A stretch of DNA of 64,000 nt from Candidatus Villigracilis saccharophilus. GTDB taxonomy: Bacteria > Chloroflexota > Anaerolineae > Anaerolineales > Villigracilaceae. Positions 42,552 through 51,042 of the stretch are shown piece by piece (the first letter of the stretch is position 1; the number at the start of each line of letters is the position of its first letter). The translations under genes were made by a program, and so were the position numbers. The stretch covers positions 248,001 to 312,000 of the forward strand of contig JADJNA010000047.1 of NCBI GenBank assembly GCA_016709305.1, in the 5' to 3' direction. The notes under the pieces were generated by a model, which was given only the letters and a program-made list of their open reading frames with translations, ran no database searches and had not been told where the DNA came from.

Positions 42552-43394
42552 ATGCTCATGGATAAGAAAATTCTCGTCATCGGCGCAGCTGGATTTGTCG
42601 GCGCTCCCGTAGCAAAACAACTTCTGGCAGACGGATTTGCCGTCCGCGTGCTGGTTCGCAATGCAGACAAAGCCCGTCAATTACTCGGTGACAAAGTCGA
42701 GATCGTCACTGGCAGTTTCGAAGATAGAACCACCCTCGAAAAAGCGCTTGCGGATGTGAGCGGAGTCAACATCAGCGTGCCTTGGCGGGCTGAATTTCAA
42801 GTAACGAGGGATGTGACAGAGATCCTCGCCAGGCAGGGACGCAAGAATGTCCGCGTCAGCTATATCTCAGGCACAACTGCCCTGCCCGAGAATCGCGGAT
42901 ACGCCATGATCGATGAAAAACTCAAAGCGGAAGATGTGCTGAAGAGCAGCGGCGTGGATTACACCATCCTTCGCCCAAGCTGGTTCATGGACGCGCTTGC
43001 ATTATTCGTTAACGACGGACGCGCCACTGTATTTGGTAAACAGACCCAACCTTATTACTTCCTCTCGCTTGCAGATTTTGCCCGCGCTGTTTCAAAAGCG
43101 CACCAGACAGAAGCCGCCGCGAACAAGACTTTCGTGCTCAATGGCCCACAATCTTTGTTGATGACAGACGCGCTCCAGCTATATTGTGACGCCTGCCACC
43201 CTGGAATCAAAGCCGCGTCCATGCCGATCTGGTTTGGGAAAATGCTGGCGATGATGACGAGAAGTGCGCCGATGAAAGACTTCGTTCAGATGATGGCGTA
43301 CTTTGAAAAGTCGCCCAGGGTCAGCCAGCCCAACGGCGCGGAATCCATTCTCGGCGCACCATCCATGACGATGAGTGACTGGCTCAAGAATTAG
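42552..43394 (+). CDS. NmrA-like NAD(P)-binding protein (atypical SDR)
   Basis: The 280-aa product has an N-terminal Rossmann motif, ILVIGAAGFVGAPVAKQLLA, and NmrA-like features: VRVLVRNADKARQLL, VTGSFEDRTTLEKAL, and YTILRPSWFMDALALFVNDG. Such proteins act as NAD(P)H-dependent reductases (azoreductase-like) or as redox sensors. No Tyr-x-x-x-Lys site is obvious. It is the first gene behind a PadR-type promoter. A paralogue with the same layout lies at 49504. AAGGAG precedes ATG 42552. Confidence 0.85.
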   Translation: MLMDKKILVIGAAGFVGAPVAKQLLADGFAVRVLVRNADKARQLLGDKVEIVTGSFEDRTTLEKALADVSGVNISVPWRAEFQVTRDVTEILARQGRKNVRVSYISGTTALPENRGYAMIDEKLKAEDVLKSSGVDYTILRPSWFMDALALFVNDGRATVFGKQTQPYYFLSLADFARAVSKAHQTEAAANKTFVLNGPQSLLMTDALQLYCDACHPGIKAASMPIWFGKMLAMMTRSAPMKDFVQMMAYFEKSPRVSQPNGAESILGAPSMTMSDWLKN

Positions 43395-43409
43395 TACAAG
43401 GAGAAATAC

Positions 43410-43976
43410 ATGCCCCTCGCACATGCCATCCTCGGTTTTCTTGAATACCAGCCCATGTCTGGTTATGACTTGAAGAAATTCTTCGATCAATCCATTACAC
43501 ATTTCTGGTCTGCCACACAGAGCCATATTTATAAGGCGTTGGAGAATCTGGAAAAAGACGACCTCGTGGAATCGGAGATCATTCAACAGGAGGGGAAGCC
43601 GAATAGAAAACAGTATCAGATCACAGATAAAGGAAGAGGCGAGTTGCGTCGCTGGGTGTCCACTCCGCTTCCATTGGAAATCACACGCGAGGCATGGCTG
43701 ATTCAAGTCTTCTTCGCGCATGGAATTACAAATGAAGAAATTGTCACCCTGTTTGAAAAACGGATCGAAGCCATTCAGGAATATTTAAAGCAATGTGAAG
43801 TTGCGCAGGCAAATATTGATGAGAACTTCAAGCAGGTTGGCATCAAACGTCTGCGCGATCTTTGGCAGTTGACTTTGGATTACGGTACGGATTATTACGA
43901 AAATGAAATTGCGTGGCTGAAAAAAACAATGCCGCGCGTCCGTAAATTACCCAAAATGGAATTACCAAAAGAATAA
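43410..43976 (+). CDS. PadR family transcriptional regulator
   Basis: The 188-aa product has an N-terminal winged helix (AHAILGFLEYQPMSGYDLKKFF) followed by SHIYKALENLEKDDLVESEI and IDKGRGELRRWVSTPL-like segments, then a Vir-type C-terminal helical domain. PadR repressors respond to phenolic or other small molecules. It is second in the operon and probably represses it through the inverted repeat at 42513-42532. The effector is unknown. Confidence 0.88.
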   Translation: MPLAHAILGFLEYQPMSGYDLKKFFDQSITHFWSATQSHIYKALENLEKDDLVESEIIQQEGKPNRKQYQITDKGRGELRRWVSTPLPLEITREAWLIQVFFAHGITNEEIVTLFEKRIEAIQEYLKQCEVAQANIDENFKQVGIKRLRDLWQLTLDYGTDYYENEIAWLKKTMPRVRKLPKMELPKE

Positions 43977-43988
43977 CAGGAAAATAAA

Positions 43989-46106
43989 ATGGAAAAATTT
44001 GATGTAGTGGTCATCGGTGCAGGTCTGGGAGGGCTCAGCGCCGCAGGATACCTCGCAAAAGCGGGGAAGAAAGTTCTCGTACTCGAACATCATACCGTCC
44101 CAGGCGGATATGCCCATGAATTTCGGCGCGGAAAATATCGTTTCGAAGTTGCCTTGCATGCACTGGATGGTGCAGCTCCAGGCGGATGGGCGTATTCGGC
44201 ATTGAAGGATCTGGAAGTGCTTGACCAGGTCCACTTCCATCGCATGGATCCGTTTTACACAGTGCGTTTCCCAAAACATGAAGTTGTTGCTCATGCGGAC
44301 ATTGTGCAATATGAAACTGAACTGGTGCGCCTCTTTCCGCATGAACGCGAAGGCATTCATGGCCTGATCGCGGATATGGTCGAAACCTACTGGCAAGTCC
44401 GCCGCTTTGCCGCGGAAGGCGACGCGGGTATTCGTCCGCCGCTCGAAAAAATGCCAGCCCTGTATCCGAAAATGCTTGCGGCCATGTCCATCTCCTGGGA
44501 TGAGTACATGAACCAATTCATTCAAGATGTTGAACTCAAAGCGGTCTTCTCCACTTTATGGGGATACTACGGCTTGCCGCCAGAAAAACTCAACGCCGCT
44601 GTCTTTATTTTTCCGTGGGTCAGCTATCACCTTGTTGGCGCGTATTACCCCGAAGGCGGAAGCATGGCGATGAGCCGCGCGCTTGAAGCCACATTCAAAA
44701 AATTTGGCGGTGAGATTCGCTATAAGCAAACAGTCAACAAGATCGAGATAAAGGATGGACGCGCCGTGGCAGTTGAAACCGAGAAGGGATTGCGCGTCGA
44801 AGCGGATGTCATCATCAGCAACGCAAACTCTCCCGATACGCTGCTCAAGTTCGTCGGGCGTGAACATCTTCCCGCTGATTATGTCCGTGGCATTGAAGAA
44901 GCAAAACCGTCTGTTTCGAATTTTGTTTTGTATCTTGGTCTTGACCGCAACCTGCGCTCTGAAGGTTGGACGAATCACGAAGTGTTTGTGGCAGAAGGCT
45001 ACGACTCCAACAAAGATTTTCAAGCCGCCATGGATGGGAAATTTGATCGCACTGCGCTTTCAATCACCAACTACGACATCGCCGATCCTGATTGCGCACC
45101 TGAAGGCGGCTCAGTCTTAAATATTTTTTCACTCGCTGATTGGAACACAGACAATCAGTGGGGCACGGGTGGCAGCCTCGAGAACTATAGCGACAACCCG
45201 CAATACAACGAGTTGAAGAATGCAGCCACTGAAGCGCTGCTCGACCGCGTGGAAAAAATCATTCCAAACCTACGCAAGTCCATCAAGTACATCGAAGTAG
45301 GCACGCCAATTACAAATTGGCGTTACAGCCGCAACGTCGGCGGCGCGATCTATGGCACCGAGCAAACCGTGGACAACGCCTACACCACCCGCTTGAACGC
45401 CAAAACACCGATCAAGAATCTCTTCCTCACTGGCGCTTGGACATTCGGCGGCGGCATGAGCGCCGCGCTGCTTTCGGGCCGCGACACATCCCGCATGGTG
45501 ATCGGCTACATGGATGGGACACCTGTGACATTGATGACCGCGCCAAATATGGATGAAAATGAATCCCCGCTCCCCGCCGCGCCGACAACTGCTCCCGTCA
45601 AACAAGTAGTGACCAGCGCCTCAACATCTTCCACTTCCGCCCCAGCCGTGACATTCAAAGCCGCAGGCTCTGGTCGCCAAGTGACGCTCAATGCTATCGG
45701 CAAACGCAGTGTGCTTCTCTTCCACACTGCCGATACCTCCGAAGACGCAGAAAGAATAAATAAGGCTGTCCGCGCTGTTGACGAATATCAAGCCTGCACA
45801 TCCATCACCATCGCCAACGTCGTGGACTTACATTCTGTGCCTAAGTTATTCCGTAGCTTCGCTGAAAAATCCATGCGGGAATCCTTTGAAAAAGCAAGCA
45901 AGTCCATTCCTCAAGGTCAGGATCCTCAGGACTACGTCGTCATCCTTCCCGACTGGGATGGCAAAACCACCAAAGGCTTCGGTCTTGGTGACACGAGCAA
46001 AGTTGTCGGTCTCGCCGTGCTGGACGAACAAGGCGGCGTGGTGGGCACGTACCAAGGCAATGAGCCAGAACGTCACGCGCTGGAATTGCTGCAAAAGGTT
46101 TCGTAA
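43989..46106 (+). CDS. FAD-dependent desaturase/isomerase-like protein with C-terminal thioredoxin-like domain
   Basis: The 705-aa product has two parts. Residues 1-515 are an FAD/NAD(P) oxidoreductase of the carotenoid-desaturase/isomerase and retinol-saturase group: VVIGAGLGGLSAAGYLAKAG at the start, HTVPGGYAHEFRRG, and the FAD-closing LTGAWTFGGGMSAALLSGRD near the end. A Ser/Thr/Pro/Ala linker covers about residues 520-553. Residues 555-705 look like a thioredoxin/redoxin fold (GKRSVLLFHTADTSEDAERI, YVVILPDWDG, VVGLAVLDEQGGVVGTYQG). It lacks a redox Cys-x-x-Cys; its Cys is only in EYQACTSITI. The fusion is unusual. It is third in the PadR operon. Confidence 0.8.
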   Translation: MEKFDVVVIGAGLGGLSAAGYLAKAGKKVLVLEHHTVPGGYAHEFRRGKYRFEVALHALDGAAPGGWAYSALKDLEVLDQVHFHRMDPFYTVRFPKHEVVAHADIVQYETELVRLFPHEREGIHGLIADMVETYWQVRRFAAEGDAGIRPPLEKMPALYPKMLAAMSISWDEYMNQFIQDVELKAVFSTLWGYYGLPPEKLNAAVFIFPWVSYHLVGAYYPEGGSMAMSRALEATFKKFGGEIRYKQTVNKIEIKDGRAVAVETEKGLRVEADVIISNANSPDTLLKFVGREHLPADYVRGIEEAKPSVSNFVLYLGLDRNLRSEGWTNHEVFVAEGYDSNKDFQAAMDGKFDRTALSITNYDIADPDCAPEGGSVLNIFSLADWNTDNQWGTGGSLENYSDNPQYNELKNAATEALLDRVEKIIPNLRKSIKYIEVGTPITNWRYSRNVGGAIYGTEQTVDNAYTTRLNAKTPIKNLFLTGAWTFGGGMSAALLSGRDTSRMVIGYMDGTPVTLMTAPNMDENESPLPAAPTTAPVKQVVTSASTSSTSAPAVTFKAAGSGRQVTLNAIGKRSVLLFHTADTSEDAERINKAVRAVDEYQACTSITIANVVDLHSVPKLFRSFAEKSMRESFEKASKSIPQGQDPQDYVVILPDWDGKTTKGFGLGDTSKVVGLAVLDEQGGVVGTYQGNEPERHALELLQKVS

Positions 46107-46189
46107 TCAAGAAGGGTGACCCGCCATTCGGGATTCGTTTTTTCCAATTCTCACGAAGGGTCGCCCCCATAATAAAAAGGACACATATC

Positions 46190-46495
46190 ATGGAAAATAA
46201 AAAATCACCCGTATTCGTAGGGATCATGTTGATCGGGCTTGGAATCCTCATTTTCACAGGTTGGTGGTGGCCAGGCATTATGCTGGTCATCGGTACTGCC
46301 CTGGGTGTGGATAAATTCCTACAAGGACAGATCAAGGAAGCCATTGGACTCTTCCTGCTCTTTCTTGCCATTCCCACAGTGGTATTCATCTTCACCAATA
46401 ACATCATCTCAGCGACAGTCTTCGTTCCCGTTCTTCTCATCGGGATTGGAACTCTGGTCATCGGCAGATCGTTGTTGAATAGAGCACAAAACTAA
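46190..46495 (+). CDS. small membrane protein, LiaF-like transmembrane domain
   Basis: The 101-aa product has three to four hydrophobic segments (VGIMLIGLGILIFTGWWWPGI; GLFLLFLAIPTVVFIFT; VPVLLIGIGTLVIG) resembling the N-terminal membrane part of LiaF-like and DUF5668 proteins. It probably sits in the inner membrane; role unknown. It is in the PadR-led cluster. Confidence 0.7.
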   Translation: MENKKSPVFVGIMLIGLGILIFTGWWWPGIMLVIGTALGVDKFLQGQIKEAIGLFLLFLAIPTVVFIFTNNIISATVFVPVLLIGIGTLVIGRSLLNRAQN

Positions 46496-46497
46496 AA

Positions 46498-46929
46498 TTG
46501 AGACCATTCATCACCATCCTGCGTTGGACTGCAAGGATCGTCAGTATATTGGCGATCCTGTTGTTCGTCTTGCTGTTCCTTCAAGATGGACTGCCGCTTT
46601 TCCTGTTTGCGGATGATGACCCCGAGCTAGCCTTTCACATGTGGGCGCTGCTAGGTATGCTCATCAGTTTGGGACTCGGCTGGAAGTGGGAAGGACTCTC
46701 CGCCGTGCTAACTTTGCTCTTCTTCATTGCTGATGAGACCGCGCTGCTTACCTACGGGATCAGAGCCATCGGGTTGCCCGATGGTTTCGCCATGCCACTC
46801 TCCGCTTTCTCATTTCCTTTTATCCTCTTCCCGTTGGGCGGATTGTTTTATCTCATCAGTTGGGCATGGGAGAAATCTTCAAAGGCAAAATTACAACCTG
46901 GAAATTCACCTGCAAACAAGGAGTTCTAA
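46498..46929 (+). CDS. membrane protein, unknown function
   Basis: The 143-aa product has four hydrophobic segments, an acidic loop (FADDDPELAFH) and a polar C-terminus. It starts at a TTG two bases after the preceding stop, so translation is probably coupled. The next gene's ATG follows three bases after its stop. I recognise no family. Confidence 0.65.
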   Translation: MRPFITILRWTARIVSILAILLFVLLFLQDGLPLFLFADDDPELAFHMWALLGMLISLGLGWKWEGLSAVLTLLFFIADETALLTYGIRAIGLPDGFAMPLSAFSFPFILFPLGGLFYLISWAWEKSSKAKLQPGNSPANKEF

Positions 46930-46931
46930 TC

Positions 46932-47651
46932 ATGAAAGAAAATAAATCCCGTCTCTGGTGGACTTTACTCGCCGCGCCGCTTCTCGCACTGGTCCTGATT
47001 GTCCTCGCATCTGTTTATTTTGGCTTCGTCACGCAGGGCAAAGACCCCGCGGCGATTCCTCAACTGGTCGTGGACTCCACACCCTATCAACTGGTGGCGC
47101 TGCAAATCTGGCTGCTCTTTATCCTGATGAAATCCATGAAGCGTGAAGGTCTCTCGTGGAAAGACTTAGGCTGGAAACTTCAAGACGGTCAACAACTCTG
47201 GCGTGAAATTCTCATCGGCGCCGTCCCTGGCGTGGTCATTGCTCTGCTTTACATTTTCGCTCTCACCCCCGCCCTCGTCAGCCTGCAAGGCATCTGGGAT
47301 TACGTCCCCGCAGGCTCCGTGCTCACCGCACTCGGCGCATCGCTCATTCCCTTCGCCATCGCGGATGTGCTTCTCGCGCCTTTCGTCGAAGAAAGCATTT
47401 ATCGCGGCTACGGCTTGACTCGTCTACTCGGAAAATTCAGCCAGCCAGTTGCCGTCGCGCTTTCGGTTTTCTTTTTCGGTATCCTGCACTGGACGGGCGG
47501 TTTCTGGTACATCGTGTTGGTGGGACTTGTCGCAGGCGTCCCCTTCGCATACCTGCGCATCTCACGCAAAAATGTCATTGCGCCATTTGCTGCGCATCTG
47601 GCATTGAACCTGATCGAGACGATTTTCATCATCGTCCGAATTGGAGCCTGA
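46932..47651 (+). CDS. CPBP family intramembrane metalloprotease (CAAX-protease-like)
   Basis: The 239-aa membrane protein has the CPBP motifs in order: FVEESIYRGYGLTRLLG (E153, E154 and the following Arg), FGILHWTGGFW with the His, and FAAHLALNLIETIF with the second His. All three motifs of the glutamic-type intramembrane protease are present, so it is likely active. Bacterial homologues process or protect against peptides. AAGGAG precedes ATG 46932. It is followed by another CPBP gene. Confidence 0.88.
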   Translation: MKENKSRLWWTLLAAPLLALVLIVLASVYFGFVTQGKDPAAIPQLVVDSTPYQLVALQIWLLFILMKSMKREGLSWKDLGWKLQDGQQLWREILIGAVPGVVIALLYIFALTPALVSLQGIWDYVPAGSVLTALGASLIPFAIADVLLAPFVEESIYRGYGLTRLLGKFSQPVAVALSVFFFGILHWTGGFWYIVLVGLVAGVPFAYLRISRKNVIAPFAAHLALNLIETIFIIVRIGA

Positions 47652-47652
47652 C

Positions 47653-48366
47653 ATGACGCCGCTTCTCACCGCCCTGATAGTGGGACTGGCAATCGCAGGC
47701 ATTTTCGCCCTTCGACCCGTCACCGCCAAAATCAAAACCGTGTTCCACTCCAACCCAGTCGTCAACACGCAAATCAAATTTCAATCCCTGCAATTGGTCT
47801 TGACCGCGATTGTTCTGCTGCTCGTTTATTTTCTCAATCCTGAGACCTTCGCGCGCTTCTTCCGTATGGGCAATGTCAACGTGCACATCAGCAAAATCGC
47901 GTGGCTCGGCGTCACAGGCAATGAAACCTGGCTGGAGATCGCCACAAGTATTGGTTTATTTATCACACTTGGCACAGCGATCTTCATGTTCTTCCAGTTG
48001 AAAAAAGCAGGTGTGGACTATCGCTACTTCCTGTTGAGCCTGCTGTGGTCAATCCCGTTTTCAATGGCGAATGCCTTTTCAGAAGAAGCCATCTTCAGAA
48101 TCGGCATCATCTCCCCGCTGTATGGAATTTTCTCGGTATCCGTCATCGTCCTGATTTCAGGCGTGGTCTTCGGCGCCCCGCATTATTTTGGAATGCCGAG
48201 CGGCGTGGTCGGTGCACTGATGGCGGGCTTCCTCGGCTGGCTGCTGGCGCTCTCGCTGGTGGAAACGCAGGGACTTCTTATCGCGTGGGCAATTCACTTT
48301 GTACAGGATGTAGTCATCATCACGTCCATGATTTTGATGAGCAAGAAGAAAGCAACACCAAAATAA
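47653..48366 (+). CDS. second CPBP family intramembrane metalloprotease
   Basis: The 237-aa membrane protein has the motifs FSEEAIFRIGIISPLYG (E144, E145, Arg), VFGAPHYFGMPSGV (His) and AWAIHFVQDVVII (His). It is a divergent paralogue of the preceding CPBP protein. I chose ATG 47653 over the TTG at 47641 since the TTG overlaps the upstream stop region and a GGAG lies between. It follows the first CPBP gene with no gap. Confidence 0.85.
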   Translation: MTPLLTALIVGLAIAGIFALRPVTAKIKTVFHSNPVVNTQIKFQSLQLVLTAIVLLLVYFLNPETFARFFRMGNVNVHISKIAWLGVTGNETWLEIATSIGLFITLGTAIFMFFQLKKAGVDYRYFLLSLLWSIPFSMANAFSEEAIFRIGIISPLYGIFSVSVIVLISGVVFGAPHYFGMPSGVVGALMAGFLGWLLALSLVETQGLLIAWAIHFVQDVVIITSMILMSKKKATPK

Positions 48367-48379
48367 AATCAGGAGCGAA

Positions 48380-49246
48380 ATGAAAAACACAACAAGACCA
48401 ATCTGGCTGGATGAAAACGAATATCCCTTCGCATCCAATTTCTTTTCAACACCGTATGGAAACATCCATTATGTAGATGAAGGAACTGGTGACCCTATTG
48501 TTTTTGTGCCTGGGAATCCTTCCTGGTCATTTGAAGCAAGGAATATGATCAAGATTCTTTCAAAACAGTATCGTTGTATCGCTGTGGATCATCTTGGCTT
48601 TGGACTGTCCGATAAACCGCTGGATTTTTCCTACCTGCCGCAGGAGCACGCCAAAAATCTCGAGGCCCTTCTGGAATCCCTGAATCTGGAACGGATCACT
48701 ATGGTTGTCGGCGATTGGGGAGGTCCCATTGGCTTATCCTACGCCATTCGTCATCCCGAAAAAATAAAATCCATTATCATCACAAACACCTGGTTATGGT
48801 CTGTGAAAAACGATCTGTACTATCAGGGATTCAGCGGGTTCATGGGTGGTCCGATTGGGCGCTGGCTGATCCGAAGACAAAACTTTTTTGCTCAAACCGT
48901 CGTTTCAATGGCGATTGGAGATAAATCAAAGCTCACCCCGCACATCCATAAACACTATCTTGAACAGTTTTCAAATCCCGAAGAACGAAAAGGCAATTGG
49001 GTTTTCCCCAAACAGATCATCGGCGCTTCTGACTGGTTGGAGTCGTTATGGAATCAAAGAAGTCTGCTAAATGATAAGGTTGCCGTTATTGCGTGGGGTG
49101 CGAAAGATATTGCCTTTCGGGAAAAAGAACTGAAGACATGGATGTCCGCTTTTCCCAAAGCCAGTGTAATGCGTTTTCCGAATTCGGGGCATTTCATTCC
49201 TGAAGAAAACCCTTCCGAACTGGCAGATGCGATCAGAAATATTTAG
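48380..49246 (+). CDS. haloalkane-dehalogenase-like alpha/beta hydrolase
   Basis: The 288-aa product has an Asp nucleophile elbow, VVGDWGGPIG, with D112 followed by W113, the pattern of haloalkane dehalogenases. The GNPSWSFEARNMI segment supplies the Asn and Trp seen at the halide site of that family. A late AWGAKDIAFREKEL gives the acid, and SGHFIPEENP the His. These enzymes hydrolyse carbon-halogen bonds, yet epoxide hydrolases share the Asp elbow. Function must remain probable. It lies in the PadR-led cluster. Confidence 0.75.
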   Translation: MKNTTRPIWLDENEYPFASNFFSTPYGNIHYVDEGTGDPIVFVPGNPSWSFEARNMIKILSKQYRCIAVDHLGFGLSDKPLDFSYLPQEHAKNLEALLESLNLERITMVVGDWGGPIGLSYAIRHPEKIKSIIITNTWLWSVKNDLYYQGFSGFMGGPIGRWLIRRQNFFAQTVVSMAIGDKSKLTPHIHKHYLEQFSNPEERKGNWVFPKQIIGASDWLESLWNQRSLLNDKVAVIAWGAKDIAFREKELKTWMSAFPKASVMRFPNSGHFIPEENPSELADAIRNI

Positions 49247-49285
49247 CTGTTTGTTGATAATGAAAATTGGAAAGGAGAACTGACA

Positions 49286-49507
49286 ATGGGTAAGACAATC
49301 TTGGGCATTTTTTTCACTCTCGTGATTGGATTTGTTTTGGGAGTGATCGGTTTGTTCATCGCCATGTACATCGGTGGAAATTATGCCGAGGATTTCGTGT
49401 TCAATGGTGTTCGTGGATATGAAGCCACAGGACAAATCGGATTTATTATCGGAGGGGTGATCGGTTTAATCACAGGCTGGTGGTTTCTGCTCAAAGGGAA
49501 GATATGA
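49286..49507 (+). CDS. small two-helix membrane protein
   Basis: The 73-aa product has two hydrophobic segments, GIFFTLVIGFVLGVIGLFIA and IGFIIGGVIGLITGWWFL, joined by a short acidic loop. AAAGGAG lies upstream of ATG 49286. Its stop overlaps the start of the next gene (ATGA), so they are coupled. No family recognised. Confidence 0.7.
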   Translation: MGKTILGIFFTLVIGFVLGVIGLFIAMYIGGNYAEDFVFNGVRGYEATGQIGFIIGGVIGLITGWWFLLKGKI

Positions 49508-50376
49508 CAAACTCAAACAAAACCATTCTCGTTATCGGCGGGACGGGCATGCTTGGCAAGCCTGTAGCGCAACAACTCAAAGCGGACGGATTCAATGTCC
49601 GCATGTTGGCACGCAATCCTGAAAAGGCGCAAAAACTTTTAGGTGCTGGATACGAAATCGTAAAAGGGGATGTGGGTAACGCTGCTGCGTTGAAAGAAGC
49701 GATGACTGGCGTGGACGGAGTCCATATCAGCCTGAAAGGCGGTCCCACCGAAGCAGACTTTGAGCGCATGGATCATCTCGCCACGCGTGACATCGCAAAA
49801 TCCGCAAAGGAAATGAATGTCGGGCGCGTAACGATTCTTTCCGCGTACGCTGTCAGCGCAGAAAAGGCTGATACGCCAGAGAGCAGGTCAAAGTTCAAGG
49901 GTGAGCAGGCATTGCAATCCAGCGGCGTGCCGTACACGATATTCCGCGCTTCGTGGTTCATGGAGGCGCTGCCGTTATTCGTTCAGGGAAAAAGTATGTC
50001 GCTGATCGGGAATCAAGTCCACCCGCTGCACTGGATTGCCGCCGAAGATTATGCGCGCATGGTTTCGAAAAGTTATCAGACCGATGAAACTTTGAACAAG
50101 GAACTTTATGTTTTTGGACCCGAAGCCTACACCATGGGTGAGGCGATGAAAATCTACGCAGATTATGCAGGCGTGAAAGTTGCGCCGATATCCACTCGAA
50201 TGCTTGCGGTGCTGGGCGCGCTCACCTTCAACGCCGAATGGAAAGGCATGGCGGTGTTAATGAAGCATTATGAAAATTGGGGCGAAGACGGCTCGCCCGA
50301 TAAAGCCAATCGCCTGCTCGATGCGCCGAGAATTACATTGAAGGAATGGTGCGAAGAGAATCGGAAGTTAAGATAA
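49504..50376 (+). CDS. second NmrA-like NAD(P)-binding protein
   Basis: The 290-aa product has ILVIGGTGMLGKPVAQQLKADG, VRMLARNPEKAQKLLGAG and FRASWFMEALPLFVQG, matching the NmrA-like protein at 42552 throughout. The two probably arose by duplication within the cluster. It is an NAD(P)-binding reductase or sensor of unknown substrate. It starts in the ATGA overlap with the preceding gene and its 3' end overlaps the convergent response-regulator gene by 9 bp. Confidence 0.85.
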   Translation: MTNSNKTILVIGGTGMLGKPVAQQLKADGFNVRMLARNPEKAQKLLGAGYEIVKGDVGNAAALKEAMTGVDGVHISLKGGPTEADFERMDHLATRDIAKSAKEMNVGRVTILSAYAVSAEKADTPESRSKFKGEQALQSSGVPYTIFRASWFMEALPLFVQGKSMSLIGNQVHPLHWIAAEDYARMVSKSYQTDETLNKELYVFGPEAYTMGEAMKIYADYAGVKVAPISTRMLAVLGALTFNAEWKGMAVLMKHYENWGEDGSPDKANRLLDAPRITLKEWCEENRKLR

Positions 50377-51000
50377 CCGAATGATTCCCCGCTCCAGTGC
50401 TGTAGTGACTGCGGCGGTTCTGTCAGAGACCCCAAGTTTGTTGCAAATTTGAATTAGATGTGATTTGACTGTCGCTTTGCTGATGCTGAGCGACTCAGCC
50501 ACTTCTTGATTTGTTGCGCCGCGTGCAACGAGTAGAAGCACATCGATCTCACGGGCTGTGAGCGCTTCATCTCCGCCCGAGCGGATCTTGCCCATCAGCC
50601 GCGCCGCGACGGATGACGCGAGGACTGTTTCGCCTTTGGCGGTGGCGCGCACCGCACGGAATAATTCTTCGCGCGGCACATCTTTGAGCAGGTAGCCTGT
50701 GGCGCCCGCCTCCACCGCGCGGACAATGTCGGCGTCGGTGTCGTAAGTGGTGAGGACGAGGATGTGGATTTCAGGGTGCTGCGCTTTGATCTTGGCGATG
50801 GCGGTCACGCCATCCATTTCTGGCATACGCAAATCCATCAGGATAATCTGGGGGTGCAGTTTGTGCGTCTGCTCTACGGCTTGCTGTCCGTTTTCGACTT
50901 CAGCGATGACTTCAAAATCAGGTTGAGTTTCGAGTAGTCCGCGAATGCCAGCGCGGACGATGGTGTGGTCATCGGCGATGAGGATTTTGATTTTGGGCAT
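50368..51000 (-). CDS. NarL/FixJ-type response regulator
   Basis: The 210-aa product has an N-terminal receiver domain with the phosphoacceptor D56 in IILMDLRMPEMDG, the acidic pair ILIADDHTIV and a Lys in YLLKDVPREEL. The C-terminal LuxR-type helix-turn-helix reads LTAREIDVLLLVARGATNQE and SISKATVKSHLIQICNKLGV. It is the partner of the histidine kinase 42 bp upstream. Targets are unknown; the nearby hydrolase gene upstream is a candidate by position only. Confidence 0.93.
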   Translation of the reverse strand: MPKIKILIADDHTIVRAGIRGLLETQPDFEVIAEVENGQQAVEQTHKLHPQIILMDLRMPEMDGVTAIAKIKAQHPEIHILVLTTYDTDADIVRAVEAGATGYLLKDVPREELFRAVRATAKGETVLASSVAARLMGKIRSGGDEALTAREIDVLLLVARGATNQEVAESLSISKATVKSHLIQICNKLGVSDRTAAVTTALERGIIRLS

Positions 51001-51042
51001 AAAAGTTCCTTGAGATATCGCAAGATTAATCTTGAGATATGG

